The notes beneath the pieces were generated by a model, which did no database searches, was not told the DNA's origin, and was given only the letters and a program-made list of their open reading frames with translations. Below, piece after piece: positions 1 through 9,052 of a DNA stretch of 64,000 nucleotides. Numbering within the stretch: the stretch's first letter is position 1; the number at the start of each line of letters is the position of its first letter. A program made the position numbers and the translations under genes. Location: the NCBI RefSeq assembly GCF_007954585.1, contig NZ_CP042382.1:620001-684000 (forward strand). The letters are read 5' to 3'. The stretch is from Pistricoccus aurantiacus (GTDB taxonomy: Bacteria; Pseudomonadota; Gammaproteobacteria; Pseudomonadales; Halomonadaceae).

Positions 1-508
1 TTCTGAGCTGCCTGGGCGGCAGCGAACGCTTCTGCCTCTTCCTCGTTTATGCTCATGCCTTTCTGAGCTGCCTGGGCGGCAGCGAACTTGAGAGATGTTC
101 AATTCCCAGATAATTTCTCTTTTCTGAGCTGCCTGGGCGGCAGCGAACTTGGGTATGCCCACTCAGGTCGCAATGACTCTTTTCTGAGCTGCCTGGGCGG
201 CAGCGAACGAAAAGTCTATTCGATTGGATGCTTGCGCATATTTCTGAGCTGCCTGGGCGGCAGCGAACATTAGCCTCTGGGATCATGGTTTCAGGGACGA
301 TTTCTGAGCTGCCTGGGCGGCAGCGAACCTGGGCGCAGATCAAATGCAATACTGGGTGGATTTCTGAGCTGCCTGGGCGGCAGCGAACCTGGGCGCAGAT
401 CAAATGCAACACAGGATGGATTTCTGAGCTGCCTGGGCGGCAGCGAACTGTAGACGAACACCGGCTCGATCTCGCCCGAGTTTCTGAGCTGCCTGGGCGG
501 CAGCGAAC
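1..508 (-). CRISPR. Type I-F CRISPR array, 9 repeats, 8 spacers, cut by left edge
   Basis: Nine copies of a 28-bp repeat lie at 1-27 (first base missing at the window edge), 60-87, 121-148, 181-208, 241-268, 301-328, 361-388, 421-448 and 481-508. Read on the minus strand the repeat is GTTCGCTGCCGCCC followed by AGGCAGCTCAGAAA, with the CTGCC/GGCAG stem typical of I-F repeats cut by Cas6f. All visible repeats are identical. Spacers are 32 bp except 88-120, which is 33 bp. The array is transcribed on the minus strand from the leader at 509-637, so the spacer at 449-480 is the youngest. Spacers 329-360 and 389-420 are near-identical. The array probably continues left of the window. Confidence 0.98.
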
Positions 509-637
509 TAGAGCAAAATAACGCTAATTGATTGATTTTTAAAGAGCCTCCTGTAAAAAGCGCGATATTACCTTTATCAAGGCAACACCGCTAACCCATT
601 GTTTTATAGATCTTCTTTTACTTCTTGCAAAAAAGGG
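509..637 (-). promoter_or_regulatory. CRISPR leader with candidate promoter
   Basis: This AT-rich 129-bp stretch separates the cas6f stop from the first repeat. On the minus strand a TTGCAA hexamer (625-630) and a TATAAA hexamer (603-608) are 16 bp apart, a plausible sigma-70 promoter that would place the start of the pre-crRNA about 90 nt before the first repeat. Position and composition match the leader of I-F loci, where new spacers enter. The promoter is inferred from hexamer match only. Confidence 0.7.
525..537 (-). promoter_or_regulatory. IHF-type binding site in CRISPR leader
   Basis: The minus strand reads AATCAATCAATTA, a full match to the IHF consensus WATCAANNNNTTR, 17 bp from the leader-proximal repeat. 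In type I-E and I-F systems IHF bends the leader so that Cas1-Cas2 can integrate new spacers. The assignment rests on consensus match and position. Confidence 0.6.
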
Positions 638-1207
638 TCAAAACCAGGGTACCGTGGCATGACGGCTCAGGCCGTAGTGGTTGAACGTGCCTTGTACGGG
701 TTCCCTTTGCGGCTTGCCGTGGTCGATAAACAGGCAGAAGCGCTGCTGGCTCGAGCGGCTGTTGAGCTGTACGAACGGCAGTTCGATGCGACGCGACGCC
801 GGTGCGGCATATAGCTGCCGCGCTTCCTCCAGGCTTATGTCATGACGTTTGGCATAACGCTTGGCGCGGCTTTCGCCGCCGGTGTTGAACTGCCTACGCT
901 TCACTACGACATGTCTCACACCTTCGGGTACCGCTTGCACATTGCTCGATACGACGTGATCGCGCATGCCGATTAACCATTCACTCTCCATCAGTTGCTC
1001 GAGTCTTTGGCGAGAGCCGTGGAGACGAAATTGCTCCCCCAGGGTGCGCGCCTGCACTCCGCTTTTATGTTCGGGAAAGCTGACGCCGATATCATCGGCG
1101 TCGAGATCAAAAAGCGCTCGGTGCAGCTTGGCGTAGAGCGCTCCCATCAACATTGGCGCCGGAAATTCCGGATCGAGCCGTAGGCGAATATCGATGTAGT
1201 GATTCAT
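638..1207 (-). CDS. cas6f: Cas6f (Csy4) crRNA endoribonuclease
   Basis: This 189-residue protein has the length and layout of Csy4, which cuts pre-crRNA at the 3' side of the repeat hairpin and stays bound to the crRNA in the Csy complex. His29 lies in ALYAKLHRALF, the same number as the catalytic His29 of Pseudomonas aeruginosa Csy4. Ser150 in QLNSRSS is the likely partner serine. A basic helix with Arg114, Arg117, Lys120 and Arg121 fits the hairpin-binding helix. It starts 3 nt after the csy3 stop and is the last cas gene before the leader. Nothing suggests loss of function in this gene itself. Confidence 0.95.
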   Translation of the reverse strand: MNHYIDIRLRLDPEFPAPMLMGALYAKLHRALFDLDADDIGVSFPEHKSGVQARTLGEQFRLHGSRQRLEQLMESEWLIGMRDHVVSSNVQAVPEGVRHVVVKRRQFNTGGESRAKRYAKRHDISLEEARQLYAAPASRRIELPFVQLNSRSSQQRFCLFIDHGKPQREPVQGTFNHYGLSRHATVPWF

Positions 1208-1210
1208 GGC

Positions 1211-2248
1211 TTACCCCGCTTCGCCGAACACGCCGCCGCGAATCAACGTCGCCATCACAAAATGCTGTTGCTCGGTCGGCGGCACCTGATCCTTGATGAT
1301 CCAACCGTCCAGCAACGAATAGAAATCGGCTTTTTGCTTGGGTTGGCGATACGCCTTGCCTTGGGTAGTGACGGAACCATAGGGCTCGACGGCAATAGGG
1401 CCGAGATCCTCATCGTTTTCCTGCGGATACCAGGTATCGATGGTGCGAATCGCATTGCCGAGCTTCTGAGAGTGAATACCCGCAACACCGCTGACTTGAT
1501 AAAGCGTCTTGCTTTTATTGCCGCTGCTGCGATCCAGAATCAGCTCCTGGGAAGGAAACACCTCCTGCCCCTCTCCAACTCGGGCAAAGGCAACCACTTC
1601 CAGCAGCACATGACGCTCACCGCTCAGGCCGTTATGGATCTGATCCGCCAGCTCCTTCAGGCCCGACTGAGTCGCTTGAGTGGTTTCAAATCCGCGCAAG
1701 GAAAGCGTAAGCGCATCGAAGGACCAACTGCCGGTGGCCTGGCCCTGCTCCACGAGGTTGATACGAATCTCGATCTGCTCGGCGCCCATGCGGTTGCGCC
1801 ACAGAAAGCGCCCATTGGCGAGGTTATAGGCATAGCGTTTGGCTAGTTCAGTGAAACCCTGCTCGCTGACGTAGCCTTTTACCGTTTCGCTCAGCTTGTC
1901 CTGGTAGTCAGCGTTATTGCAGGCGGAAGGCCTGCCGGCGCCACCCAAGACCCGCAGCGTGAAGCGGGTCATTAGCGTGTCCACATCGCTTGGCAGGGTA
2001 GCAACATCCACGGTCTGCAGATTGGGATTTTCAATGGCGACATCCAGTTTGGCGGGATCCTGATCCTTGGCCTTCAAGCGGTTGGAAATAGTGCCGCGCA
2101 CGGATTTTTCGCGAATGGCGATGGGTTGCCATTCTTGCATGTCGTCGCGCTGCTCCCATTGACCGGCGAACATCAGCGCGTCGGAAGGATCAAGCTTGCG
2201 TTCGAAAGCGAGTACGGAAGCGGTCTTGAGAGTATCGTTCTTGGCCAT
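1211..2248 (-). CDS. csy3: Csy3 (Cas7f) backbone subunit of type I-F Cascade
   Basis: The 345-residue product begins [19 protein letters not shown] and contains MFAGQWEQR near residue 26, both typical of Csy3. Six copies of this protein form the helical backbone that holds the crRNA spacer in I-F surveillance complexes. The gene lies between csy2 and cas6f on the minus strand with 16 bp and 2 bp gaps, so it is cotranscribed. The frame is intact, but the gene is downstream of the IS insertion in csy1, so expression may now depend on read-through or on a promoter in the element. Confidence 0.95.
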   Translation of the reverse strand: MAKNDTLKTASVLAFERKLDPSDALMFAGQWEQRDDMQEWQPIAIREKSVRGTISNRLKAKDQDPAKLDVAIENPNLQTVDVATLPSDVDTLMTRFTLRVLGGAGRPSACNNADYQDKLSETVKGYVSEQGFTELAKRYAYNLANGRFLWRNRMGAEQIEIRINLVEQGQATGSWSFDALTLSLRGFETTQATQSGLKELADQIHNGLSGERHVLLEVVAFARVGEGQEVFPSQELILDRSSGNKSKTLYQVSGVAGIHSQKLGNAIRTIDTWYPQENDEDLGPIAVEPYGSVTTQGKAYRQPKQKADFYSLLDGWIIKDQVPPTEQQHFVMATLIRGGVFGEAG

Positions 2249-2264
2249 GTCAAGGCTCCTTGCG

Positions 2265-3266
2265 TTAAGCGCGCTCTGTGCGCGTTTGATAGTCGTTATT
2301 CAGGCGATAAAGGCCTTGCTCCAGGTCGTTATCCACATACCAGAGCAGGTCTTGCAGCGAATGCAGGCGGTGCGGGCTAATCCACTGCCCGATGGAATAC
2401 AGGCTTTCAACAAAACGGAAAGGCGTACTTTCATCCCGGGCGCCGGCAACCTCGCCAGGCTCGAAAATATCGGTAAGAGCGCCGTAACCTACGGGGATCG
2501 GCACCAGCCAGCCGGGCTTCTTGCGCACCTGCCATTCCACCTCGGCCTTTTCCTTACCGTTTTCATCCGCGATAGCGGTTTGATGGCATTCCCAGTTCAG
2601 GCGTGAAAGATCCAGCCAGCTATCCAGCAGGGTACTATTCGGTTGAGTTTGTTGGCGTTCCTGATGATGCTCCTGCAGGAGATCGTCACGCAGTACCAAG
2701 GCAAAGCCGGGCAGCCAGCGGCGCTTGAGCTTGCTAAAGACCTCTTGTCTGTCGCTTACATCATCGCCAAGCACTTCCAATGTCGGCTGATAGCGGCGCT
2801 GCCCCGGCAATAGCGGCATAACGCTGCCTCCGGCGATACGCATTCCCGCGACGATATCCATGACGGCCTGGGCGGCGTCGGCGCTCTGGATACCTTCGCC
2901 CTTCACCGCCAGCACCAGGGTGATCTCGAGATGCATGCGCCCTTCCTCGACAATGGACGGCGTTGTATAGCTGCCACTTTTTTCGATCTTTTTCCTATCT
3001 TCATGCGAGGCCAATGGATTACGAGTCAAATGGAAGGTGCGCACATAGCCTTGCTGGGTCTGGGTTTCGAAGTCGTGGCAGATCACGCCGATGGCGTTGA
3101 ACTGCAGCTCCAGGGTTTCGGGCAGCTTGCGCTCCAGCGCATGCATGAAGCCGACAAAGGCGCTCATGGCGGGAAAGCCCCAGGTCATCGAGCTGGAAAT
3201 GGCGTTGGCGTTCTGAATACGCAAATGCGGCAGAACCAGCAAGGCTTTGGTATCGGCATCAAACAT
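2265..3266 (-). CDS. csy2: Csy2 (Cas5f) subunit of type I-F Cascade
   Basis: The 333-residue protein opens with [19 protein letters not shown] and continues [17 protein letters not shown], the N-terminal signature of Csy2, which caps the 5' handle of the crRNA together with Csy1. It overlaps the csy1 3' end by 8 bp, which normally couples their translation. Because csy1 is interrupted upstream, coupled translation from the normal csy1 start cannot occur. The csy2 frame itself is intact and of family length. Confidence 0.94.
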   Translation of the reverse strand: MFDADTKALLVLPHLRIQNANAISSSMTWGFPAMSAFVGFMHALERKLPETLELQFNAIGVICHDFETQTQQGYVRTFHLTRNPLASHEDRKKIEKSGSYTTPSIVEEGRMHLEITLVLAVKGEGIQSADAAQAVMDIVAGMRIAGGSVMPLLPGQRRYQPTLEVLGDDVSDRQEVFSKLKRRWLPGFALVLRDDLLQEHHQERQQTQPNSTLLDSWLDLSRLNWECHQTAIADENGKEKAEVEWQVRKKPGWLVPIPVGYGALTDIFEPGEVAGARDESTPFRFVESLYSIGQWISPHRLHSLQDLLWYVDNDLEQGLYRLNNDYQTRTERA

Positions 3267-4272
3267 GGGGCAGTTCCTCCTGCAGAGTATCCAGCTTGCG
3301 TTTCAGGCGCGCCGCCCACTCTCGATGCTCGTTGTCCCCCACGCTCAACCGATTCAGCTGGCGATTGAGCCAGCGGGCAAAGGCCTCGCGAATTCGTTCC
3401 GGCCATTCGCCTTGCTCACGCTGGTTGGCAAAATCCGCCTCTTCTTCACCACGCCAGGGGTCTAGCCATAGCTGCTGCTCCAGCGGCAGGCGGCAAGCCG
3501 AATCCGCGGACCAGCCCGGCGACAGCCCGTGAAATTCGCTGGAGAACAGCACCAGCTCATCGATCAGCGCATCGAAATAGCCATCGACCCGGTTGCGGGT
3601 ATGGCGGTTTTCGGGCGGGTGTGTGAGTAAAAACTGCGCCAAGCCCTGTACCAGCCAGCGCACCTCGCGGCGGCGGCCAAAGCGCTCGAATACGGATTCG
3701 GTATACAAGGGCGCCTTGACGCCTTGGCTTTTCCATTTGGGCGGGAGGGAAGCCAACAGGTAGTTGTTGCCGCCCCGTTCACTGTTGAGCTGGGAAATAT
3801 TCTGCGGCTTGGTGCCACCCAATTTCTGGGCCGCCAGATTCGGGTAATCGCGATAGCCACTTTCGGCTGGCTTGTTGTCTCGTCGTGCCTGGCGAGCCGT
3901 CTTGGCGGCATCGCCGAAACGGTCGGTATTGATGCGCTGGAATATCTGATGGGCAAGGGAAGTGGCATACAGCGGCGCCAGCAAGTGGAAGTCTCCATCG
4001 TCCGTGGGGTCGTCACCCGCAAGCCAATAAAGCTGCTTTGCTTGTGTATGCGAGGCCTCGATGCCCTTGGGCTGGGTAATGCCGGCAAAGGCGTTTGCCC
4101 ACTCGGCTGCCTGGCCAGGGTTATCGCTTAGCGCGTCGCTGAATGCCGCGTCTTCTTCCAGCGCCAGTTCCAGCAGCGATCTGTCTGCATGCTGTAGCCT
4201 GAGAAACTTGTAAATATCTAGCGCCGCCGCATCCCCCACTACATCGCCGCTAAAATCCTCAGGCAGTAGATG

Positions 4273-4278
4273 GCTACC
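4273..4278. repeat. Target-site duplication, left copy (GCTACC)
   Basis: GCTACC directly precedes the TGT terminus of the insertion element and is repeated at 5352-5357 after its ACA terminus. The two copies mark the 6-bp staggered cut made at insertion within csy1. Confidence 0.92.
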
Positions 4279-5260
4279 TGTCGGGGCCCGTGTGATTAAT
4301 TACACGTTTCCAAAATAAATCGGGGCGCTCTTGCTGCCACTGCTTCATGGCCTCGATCGGTGTCCGATGATGCAAGGCCTTCTGGTGGATATGGTGATTG
4401 TACAGCCAGTTGTAGCGTTTGAGCGTCGCCTCCAAGTCGTCACGCGAGTCGAATCGGTGCGTGTTCAGGACATCGCTTATCCTGCCGTTAAACCGTTCCA
4501 CCATACCGTTTGTTTGCGGCCGATACGGGGGAATGAGGCGATGATCAATCCCCTGCCGGGCACAGAACTGATCTACGCGGTGCCTGCCGGTGGGCTGGCG
4601 TTCGCCGCCGGCGGCAAAGCGGTCGGTAAAGGTCTTGCCGTTGTCAGTCAGCAGCGTCTTGATCTCGAACGGTGCACGCTCACGCACATGCTGCAAGAAG
4701 GCCTCAGCATCCTTGGCCGATTGACGATGACGTATCTCCAGATAGACCCAACGCGTCGCCCGATCGATGGCGACGAAAAGATAGCGTTTGCGCTCTTCGT
4801 CAGGCATCTGCGGCAGGTATTTGACGTCGACATGCACATAGCCCGGCTCATAGTCCTTGAACGGCTTGTGTGGCGGTTTCTGGGCGGCTTTTTCCTGCTT
4901 GTACAACGTGGCAAGGCTCGGTAGACCTCGACGTTTCATCAGTCGTTCAAGGGCAGAGCGAGACAGGCTGGGATGCAGAAACTCCCTCGCCACCTTCAGC
5001 AAATCGTCGACGCTCAGGCGCAGGTATTCGCGCAATGCCACGACAATCTCTTCTTGAATCGGCGACAAAGTCGTGAGCAGGTTGTGTCGGGTATGGGAGC
5101 GATCCTGTTGCGTCGTGCGATGACGCCACCGGGCGATGGTGGGACAGGACACACGATAGCGTCGTGCTAATTCACTATCGCTAGTCGACGCTGGGGCTTG
5201 TTGGATTTCCTGGCGGATGCGTGGCGTGGTGGTCGCCGTCTTATGCAGTTTGATATCCAT
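4274..5260 (-). CDS. IS481-family DDE transposase
   Basis: This 328-residue protein has an N-terminal helix-turn-helix region (DSELARRYRVSCPTIARWRHR) and an integrase core. Likely catalytic residues are the Asp in YVHVDVKYLP, the Asp in LLTDNGKTF and the Glu in NGMVERFNGR. I chose the start at 5260 because CAGGAGC lies 6 nt upstream; a longer frame begins at 5296. The element carries no stop codon of its own: the last Arg codon uses one IS base plus two bases of the duplicated target, and the TAG stop (4276-4274) lies entirely in the target duplication GCTACC. Confidence 0.92.
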   Translation of the reverse strand: MDIKLHKTATTTPRIRQEIQQAPASTSDSELARRYRVSCPTIARWRHRTTQQDRSHTRHNLLTTLSPIQEEIVVALREYLRLSVDDLLKVAREFLHPSLSRSALERLMKRRGLPSLATLYKQEKAAQKPPHKPFKDYEPGYVHVDVKYLPQMPDEERKRYLFVAIDRATRWVYLEIRHRQSAKDAEAFLQHVRERAPFEIKTLLTDNGKTFTDRFAAGGERQPTGRHRVDQFCARQGIDHRLIPPYRPQTNGMVERFNGRISDVLNTHRFDSRDDLEATLKRYNWLYNHHIHQKALHHRTPIEAMKQWQQERPDLFWKRVINHTGPDR

Positions 5261-5351
5261 CTCGTTGCTCCTGGATGAACTGGGCAATGAGGTCACGTGC
5301 TGCCAACAAAGGATAACTCCTGTGGCTCAATCTATCATCCGGGGCCTTACA
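4279..5351 (-). mobile_element. IS481-like insertion sequence, 1073 bp, inside csy1
   Basis: The element begins TGTCGGGGCCCG at 4279 and, read from the other end, TGTAAGGCCCCG at 5351. These form an imperfect terminal inverted repeat with 16 of 23 matching positions. It holds one transposase gene on the minus strand, parallel to the cas operon. The flanking 6-bp duplication GCTACC and exact restoration of csy1 on removal define both ends. TGT termini, one DDE transposase and about 1.1 kb agree with the IS481 family. I did not identify a named member. Confidence 0.93.
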
Positions 5352-5357
5352 GCTACC
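5352..5357. repeat. Target-site duplication, right copy (GCTACC)
   Basis: This is the second copy of GCTACC, immediately after the ACA end of the insertion element, and it belongs to the original csy1 sequence. Confidence 0.92.
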
Positions 5358-5650
5358 CACCAAAGGCATATCAGGTAGAGCAGCGGGCTCGACATAGCGA
5401 CTGGAGCCTTTGGCTGCTGGATGAGTCGCTTTCAGCGCATGCGTTACCACCTGCAACCGACTGACCCGGCGAGCGGCATCCCCAACCCAGGCCTCGAACT
5501 CGAACTGCTCGACGAGCGCCTCGCGCTTGGGATCGTCCGAGGCAAGTTTTTCCAGCTTGCCGGCCAGGCGCTCATCGATAAATGTCTGCATCAGTTGGCG
5601 GATTTCGACCGCTCTGTTTTCACTATGACTCGACATACGTTTCCCTTTGT

Positions 5651-8600
5651 TTAATGCCTTGAAAATCCGATCGCCGGATGGAACCGCCATTGCCTGTCGC
5701 CTTCCAGCGCGCGCAACGTCAGCCGACCAAAGCGCTTGGCGCAGGCCTCAAGCGGTAGATCCTGGACTTCCGCCAGTTCGGCCAATTCGGTGAGATAGTC
5801 CTCCTGCCCCCAGGGCCGGATACCTGGGCCTTGTTCCAGTTCGATACGCTGGAGATTCGCCTCGCACTGAACGAATAGATCCGGATCCCGAGGGCGCTCC
5901 TTGTGAACGCGATGAAGGAGCGCTTGCTCGCCGCTCTCATCCGGCAGCAGCACCAGTTCCTCTTCCTGACCCGTACTCTCTCGAAAGGGCCGCCATTGGC
6001 TCATCACGCCGGTCAGCGGCAAGCGGGGCATGGCAAACCAGCTGTAGGCCCCCAGGCTTGGTGCAGCAGTGGAGCCACTTACTTCGGCCAGGTATTTCTG
6101 ACGCTTGCGCTTGGAGAGCTTCGCTAGCTCTTCTTCACTCAAAACCGGCGTTTCTTCGGTGCTTGTAGTTGACGGAGCAACCATCATTTCTTGCAGGCAA
6201 GCATGTTCCAGGTCGACGAGATTGCGGCGGGGCTCAGGCGTTTCGCGGGGCAGAATACGCGGGCGAGCGTCGATCACGTCCCGCTGTTCCGGCGACAGCA
6301 GCGTCATCAGCTCATGGCTTTGCAGCAGATGCGCTTCGGTCTCGAAACCGGGGCGTATAAATACCGGCGAGCGCCCATCGGGATGCTCAAGCGCTTTCAG
6401 ATTGCGGTTGAGCAGCAGGATATTGGGGGTTTCGCAAGGCGCCGGGCGATGGCGGCGCACGCGCCCTGCCAGCTGAATCAGCGAGCGCATCGACGAGGGC
6501 TCGACGATCGCCCAGTCGTAGTCATGATCCCGCCCCACTTCGGTGACCGGCGAACCCAGCACGATAAACAGCTGATCCCGAGCCGATGAGGCGTCGATAC
6601 GGCGCCGAATATCCGGCAGTTCGAACACCGCCTCGGGCTCCTTGCGCTGCAAGGTGCGATCCAGCTGCCGCTCGATGGCCGAGCGCATCAACAGCGGATA
6701 TTGGGAGTGATATACACACAGGTGGATCTGGACATTTTCCGGCGCGCCAAGCCGATAAAGCGAGAGCGCCACTTCCACCAGCGGGTCGATATTGGCCATG
6801 CGGATCAAGCCGAAGGAGACGCGCTTGGCGCTTTTAGGTAGCGTCTCGCCGTGCCGGCGATGCAGGTCCAGGGCGTGTTCGCGCAGCTGCGCGGCCAATT
6901 CCCGGCGTATCTCCTGAGGCTGACGCGATGACGGTATCCATTCTGCCACTTCGGCACGGCGGCGAATCGTATCCTTCGCCAACTGTTGATAGCGCTTTTG
7001 CACGAATTGCCGGTGGGCGCTTTCGAAACTCGTTCGGTCGCTGCAGCCTTCCGCAAGCGTTGCGCTCTCATCGAACCAGGCACAACAAACGCTAGGGTTT
7101 CGTCCGGTTGGTTCCCCGCGATTACGCCGATAAACCGCGCGCCCCGCGCGGTAAGCATCGTAAAGCCCCGCCACCAGGGCGGGCGGCAGCGTGGCGGAAG
7201 AAAGCAGCACTCGAGAGCCGAGCAGCCCCGCCCAGTTCACCAGCCGCGTCAACGCGGGCAGGTCATTAATATCGAAGTCGTCGATCTCATCGAGCACCAG
7301 ATCGGAGGTCATCAGGCGCAACATGGGGGCGATCTGTCCGCCGCCTCGGGCGCTTTCCGTGGCGGGCATCAGATGATCCACGGTGCAGGTGAGAATCGGT
7401 GCGGCGATCAGGCTCTTGACCGTAGCATCGTGAGCGACGCGCTTGAGAATCGGATGCTCGGAGAAATTTCCCTCGAACAGCACATGGGAATCGTCCGAAA
7501 GCAAGTCTTGGGAAGACGCGGAGCCGGTCTTTTCCGCCTCCGCCTCGTAGTGCTCGAACAGGGCGCGGCTGGCACTGCCGCCGACGCGAATCGCCAACTC
7601 GTCTTCGCCCAGATGCATCTGCCGGCGGTAATCGCGGCCGGTCTGTAGGGTCAGGGTGCGCAGCCCCAGGGCAATGGAGAAACGCGCGCCTTTCTGCGGG
7701 TCCGCCAGGGCATACAGAATACGACCATTGGCCAGGGTCTTGCCGCAGCCGGTGGAGGCCATGTTGATGCCGAAAAAACCGTGATCGGATGATTTGTCAC
7801 GCAGCCCAACCGCAAGATCGGAGGCGCGATCCTGCCAGCGAAAGCGACTGTTTTCGCTGCGTTTACGAAAGCCCTTGTGACGTGCCAGACGCGGCAGATG
7901 ATCAGCCAAGGTAGCCAGATGGCGGGCGTTTTCCTTGCTGAAGCGCGCCACGCCTAGAAGGTGAGCGTCGAGCTTTTGATTGGGCTCGCCGGTCTTGCGC
8001 TGGGTGTTGGCGTAGAGGTTGTAATCGGCGTCGCCGCGCACCCAGTCGTCCTGCTTCGGGTCGTTCAGGCTGGAATAATAGTGATCCGCCAGCATCAGAC
8101 ATAGTCGTGCCAGGTGCATGACATAGGCGTTATCCAGCGGATGATCCGCATGACCGGGCAACCGTTTGAGCAGCCTTTCCGCGACCAGAGCCGCCTGCTG
8201 TTGCCACTTGGCTGTAACCACCGGCAGTTCATCGGCCAGCTGCCAGTAAGCCGTCAGCCGCTCAGGGTCGGTCTCGGTACAAGCCTCGTTCCACTGGTGG
8301 GTCAGCATGCCGGGTATATCGACCAAGGCGCTGGCGGAAAGCCCTTTCAACTTGCCGCCCAGCCGTTCGGGATTATCGCCGGGTTTCAACGGCAGACGGT
8401 GATGGCTAAGCAACAGCCAACCCACCGCCTGGGCCAGCGGCGGCAACCGGGTGAAAGGCGCCATGCTCTCGGCGTTTAATCCATCCCGCTGCAAACGGCG
8501 CGTCCAGCTGTCGGCGAAATCCGCCGGTGGCTCTATCAGACGCTTGAGCCATCCTTCGTCGTCATCCTCGCCGACAAACGCCTGGAAAAGCCGCAGCGAC

Positions 8601-9052
8601 AGCCATTCGTGACGATAGAGATTCCTGCCTTCCAGCTTTCCTTTCAGCCGCAACTGAAAGGCCTCGGATGCCTTGCCCAAATCGTGCAGCAGTGCGGCCA
8701 AGGTGGCCAGCAGCTTGATATCCTCGCCGGTGTGCCAATCGTTCTCGTCGGCGCGACGCAAAATGTCGCGTCGTGTGGTATTGGTGGGCACGGCGCCTTG
8801 CATATTGAAGCGGCTGGCATCGCCGACGATCCAGACAAGCTCGCTATGATCGCGGCCGCGAATCCAGTGACAGGCCACCGCGGTATTCTTGCGCGCGCTC
8901 TTTCTCAGCAACTTTCTAAGCGTATCCAGTCCGGCCTGAGTGATGGGCGTCTGCCAGGTGCGCTCGCCGCGCCGCTCGGCGAACTGATCGAGAATGCGCC
9001 GGGTCTCCTTGAGAGCGTTCTTGTTGCACTGGGAGACGATCAGCACGTTCAT
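5651..9052 (-). CDS. cas3: Cas2-Cas3 fusion nuclease-helicase, type I-F
   Basis: The 1133-residue fusion starts with a Cas2 domain (MNVLIVSQCNKNALKETR, residues 1-95) followed by Cas3. The HD nuclease motif is LLHDLGKA (His123, Asp124). Helicase motifs are Walker A ASTGCGKT at 432-439, the DEAD-box variant DEIDD at 588-592, SSATLP at 618-623, and QLAGRVRRHR near the C-terminus. Such fusions are specific to type I-F and serve both spacer acquisition with Cas1 and target shredding after Csy recruitment. The start at 9052 was chosen because its ATGA overlaps the cas1 stop; the frame is open further upstream but lies inside cas1. The gene is intact. Confidence 0.96.
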   Translation of the reverse strand: MNVLIVSQCNKNALKETRRILDQFAERRGERTWQTPITQAGLDTLRKLLRKSARKNTAVACHWIRGRDHSELVWIVGDASRFNMQGAVPTNTTRRDILRRADENDWHTGEDIKLLATLAALLHDLGKASEAFQLRLKGKLEGRNLYRHEWLSLRLFQAFVGEDDDEGWLKRLIEPPADFADSWTRRLQRDGLNAESMAPFTRLPPLAQAVGWLLLSHHRLPLKPGDNPERLGGKLKGLSASALVDIPGMLTHQWNEACTETDPERLTAYWQLADELPVVTAKWQQQAALVAERLLKRLPGHADHPLDNAYVMHLARLCLMLADHYYSSLNDPKQDDWVRGDADYNLYANTQRKTGEPNQKLDAHLLGVARFSKENARHLATLADHLPRLARHKGFRKRSENSRFRWQDRASDLAVGLRDKSSDHGFFGINMASTGCGKTLANGRILYALADPQKGARFSIALGLRTLTLQTGRDYRRQMHLGEDELAIRVGGSASRALFEHYEAEAEKTGSASSQDLLSDDSHVLFEGNFSEHPILKRVAHDATVKSLIAAPILTCTVDHLMPATESARGGGQIAPMLRLMTSDLVLDEIDDFDINDLPALTRLVNWAGLLGSRVLLSSATLPPALVAGLYDAYRAGRAVYRRNRGEPTGRNPSVCCAWFDESATLAEGCSDRTSFESAHRQFVQKRYQQLAKDTIRRRAEVAEWIPSSRQPQEIRRELAAQLREHALDLHRRHGETLPKSAKRVSFGLIRMANIDPLVEVALSLYRLGAPENVQIHLCVYHSQYPLLMRSAIERQLDRTLQRKEPEAVFELPDIRRRIDASSARDQLFIVLGSPVTEVGRDHDYDWAIVEPSSMRSLIQLAGRVRRHRPAPCETPNILLLNRNLKALEHPDGRSPVFIRPGFETEAHLLQSHELMTLLSPEQRDVIDARPRILPRETPEPRRNLVDLEHACLQEMMVAPSTTSTEETPVLSEEELAKLSKRKRQKYLAEVSGSTAAPSLGAYSWFAMPRLPLTGVMSQWRPFRESTGQEEELVLLPDESGEQALLHRVHKERPRDPDLFVQCEANLQRIELEQGPGIRPWGQEDYLTELAELAEVQDLPLEACAKRFGRLTLRALEGDRQWRFHPAIGFSRH

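Larger units (their letters stand above)
3259..5636 (-). pseudogene. csy1: Csy1 (Cas8f) gene disrupted by an IS481-like element
   Basis: Csy1 is the large subunit that recognises the PAM and anchors the crRNA 5' handle with Csy2. The 5' part (5636 down to 5352, 95 codons) and the 3' part (4272 down to 3259, 337 codons plus stop) are separated by the element at 4279-5351. Joining them across one copy of GCTACC gives an uninterrupted 432-residue frame, close to the usual length of about 430, with PLVGS running straight into HLLPEDFSGDVV. The start at 5636 was chosen because AAAGGGA precedes it and it lies 14 bp after the cas2-3 stop. No other damage is visible, which suggests a recent insertion. 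In its present state the 5' fragment reads into the element and stops at 5241. Confidence 0.93.

Noticed and set aside
53-521. Open frames across the CRISPR array on both strands
   Set aside because: They arise from the 60-bp period of repeat plus spacer, a multiple of three. Repeats would encode the same peptide each time; no ribosome site or gene family fits.
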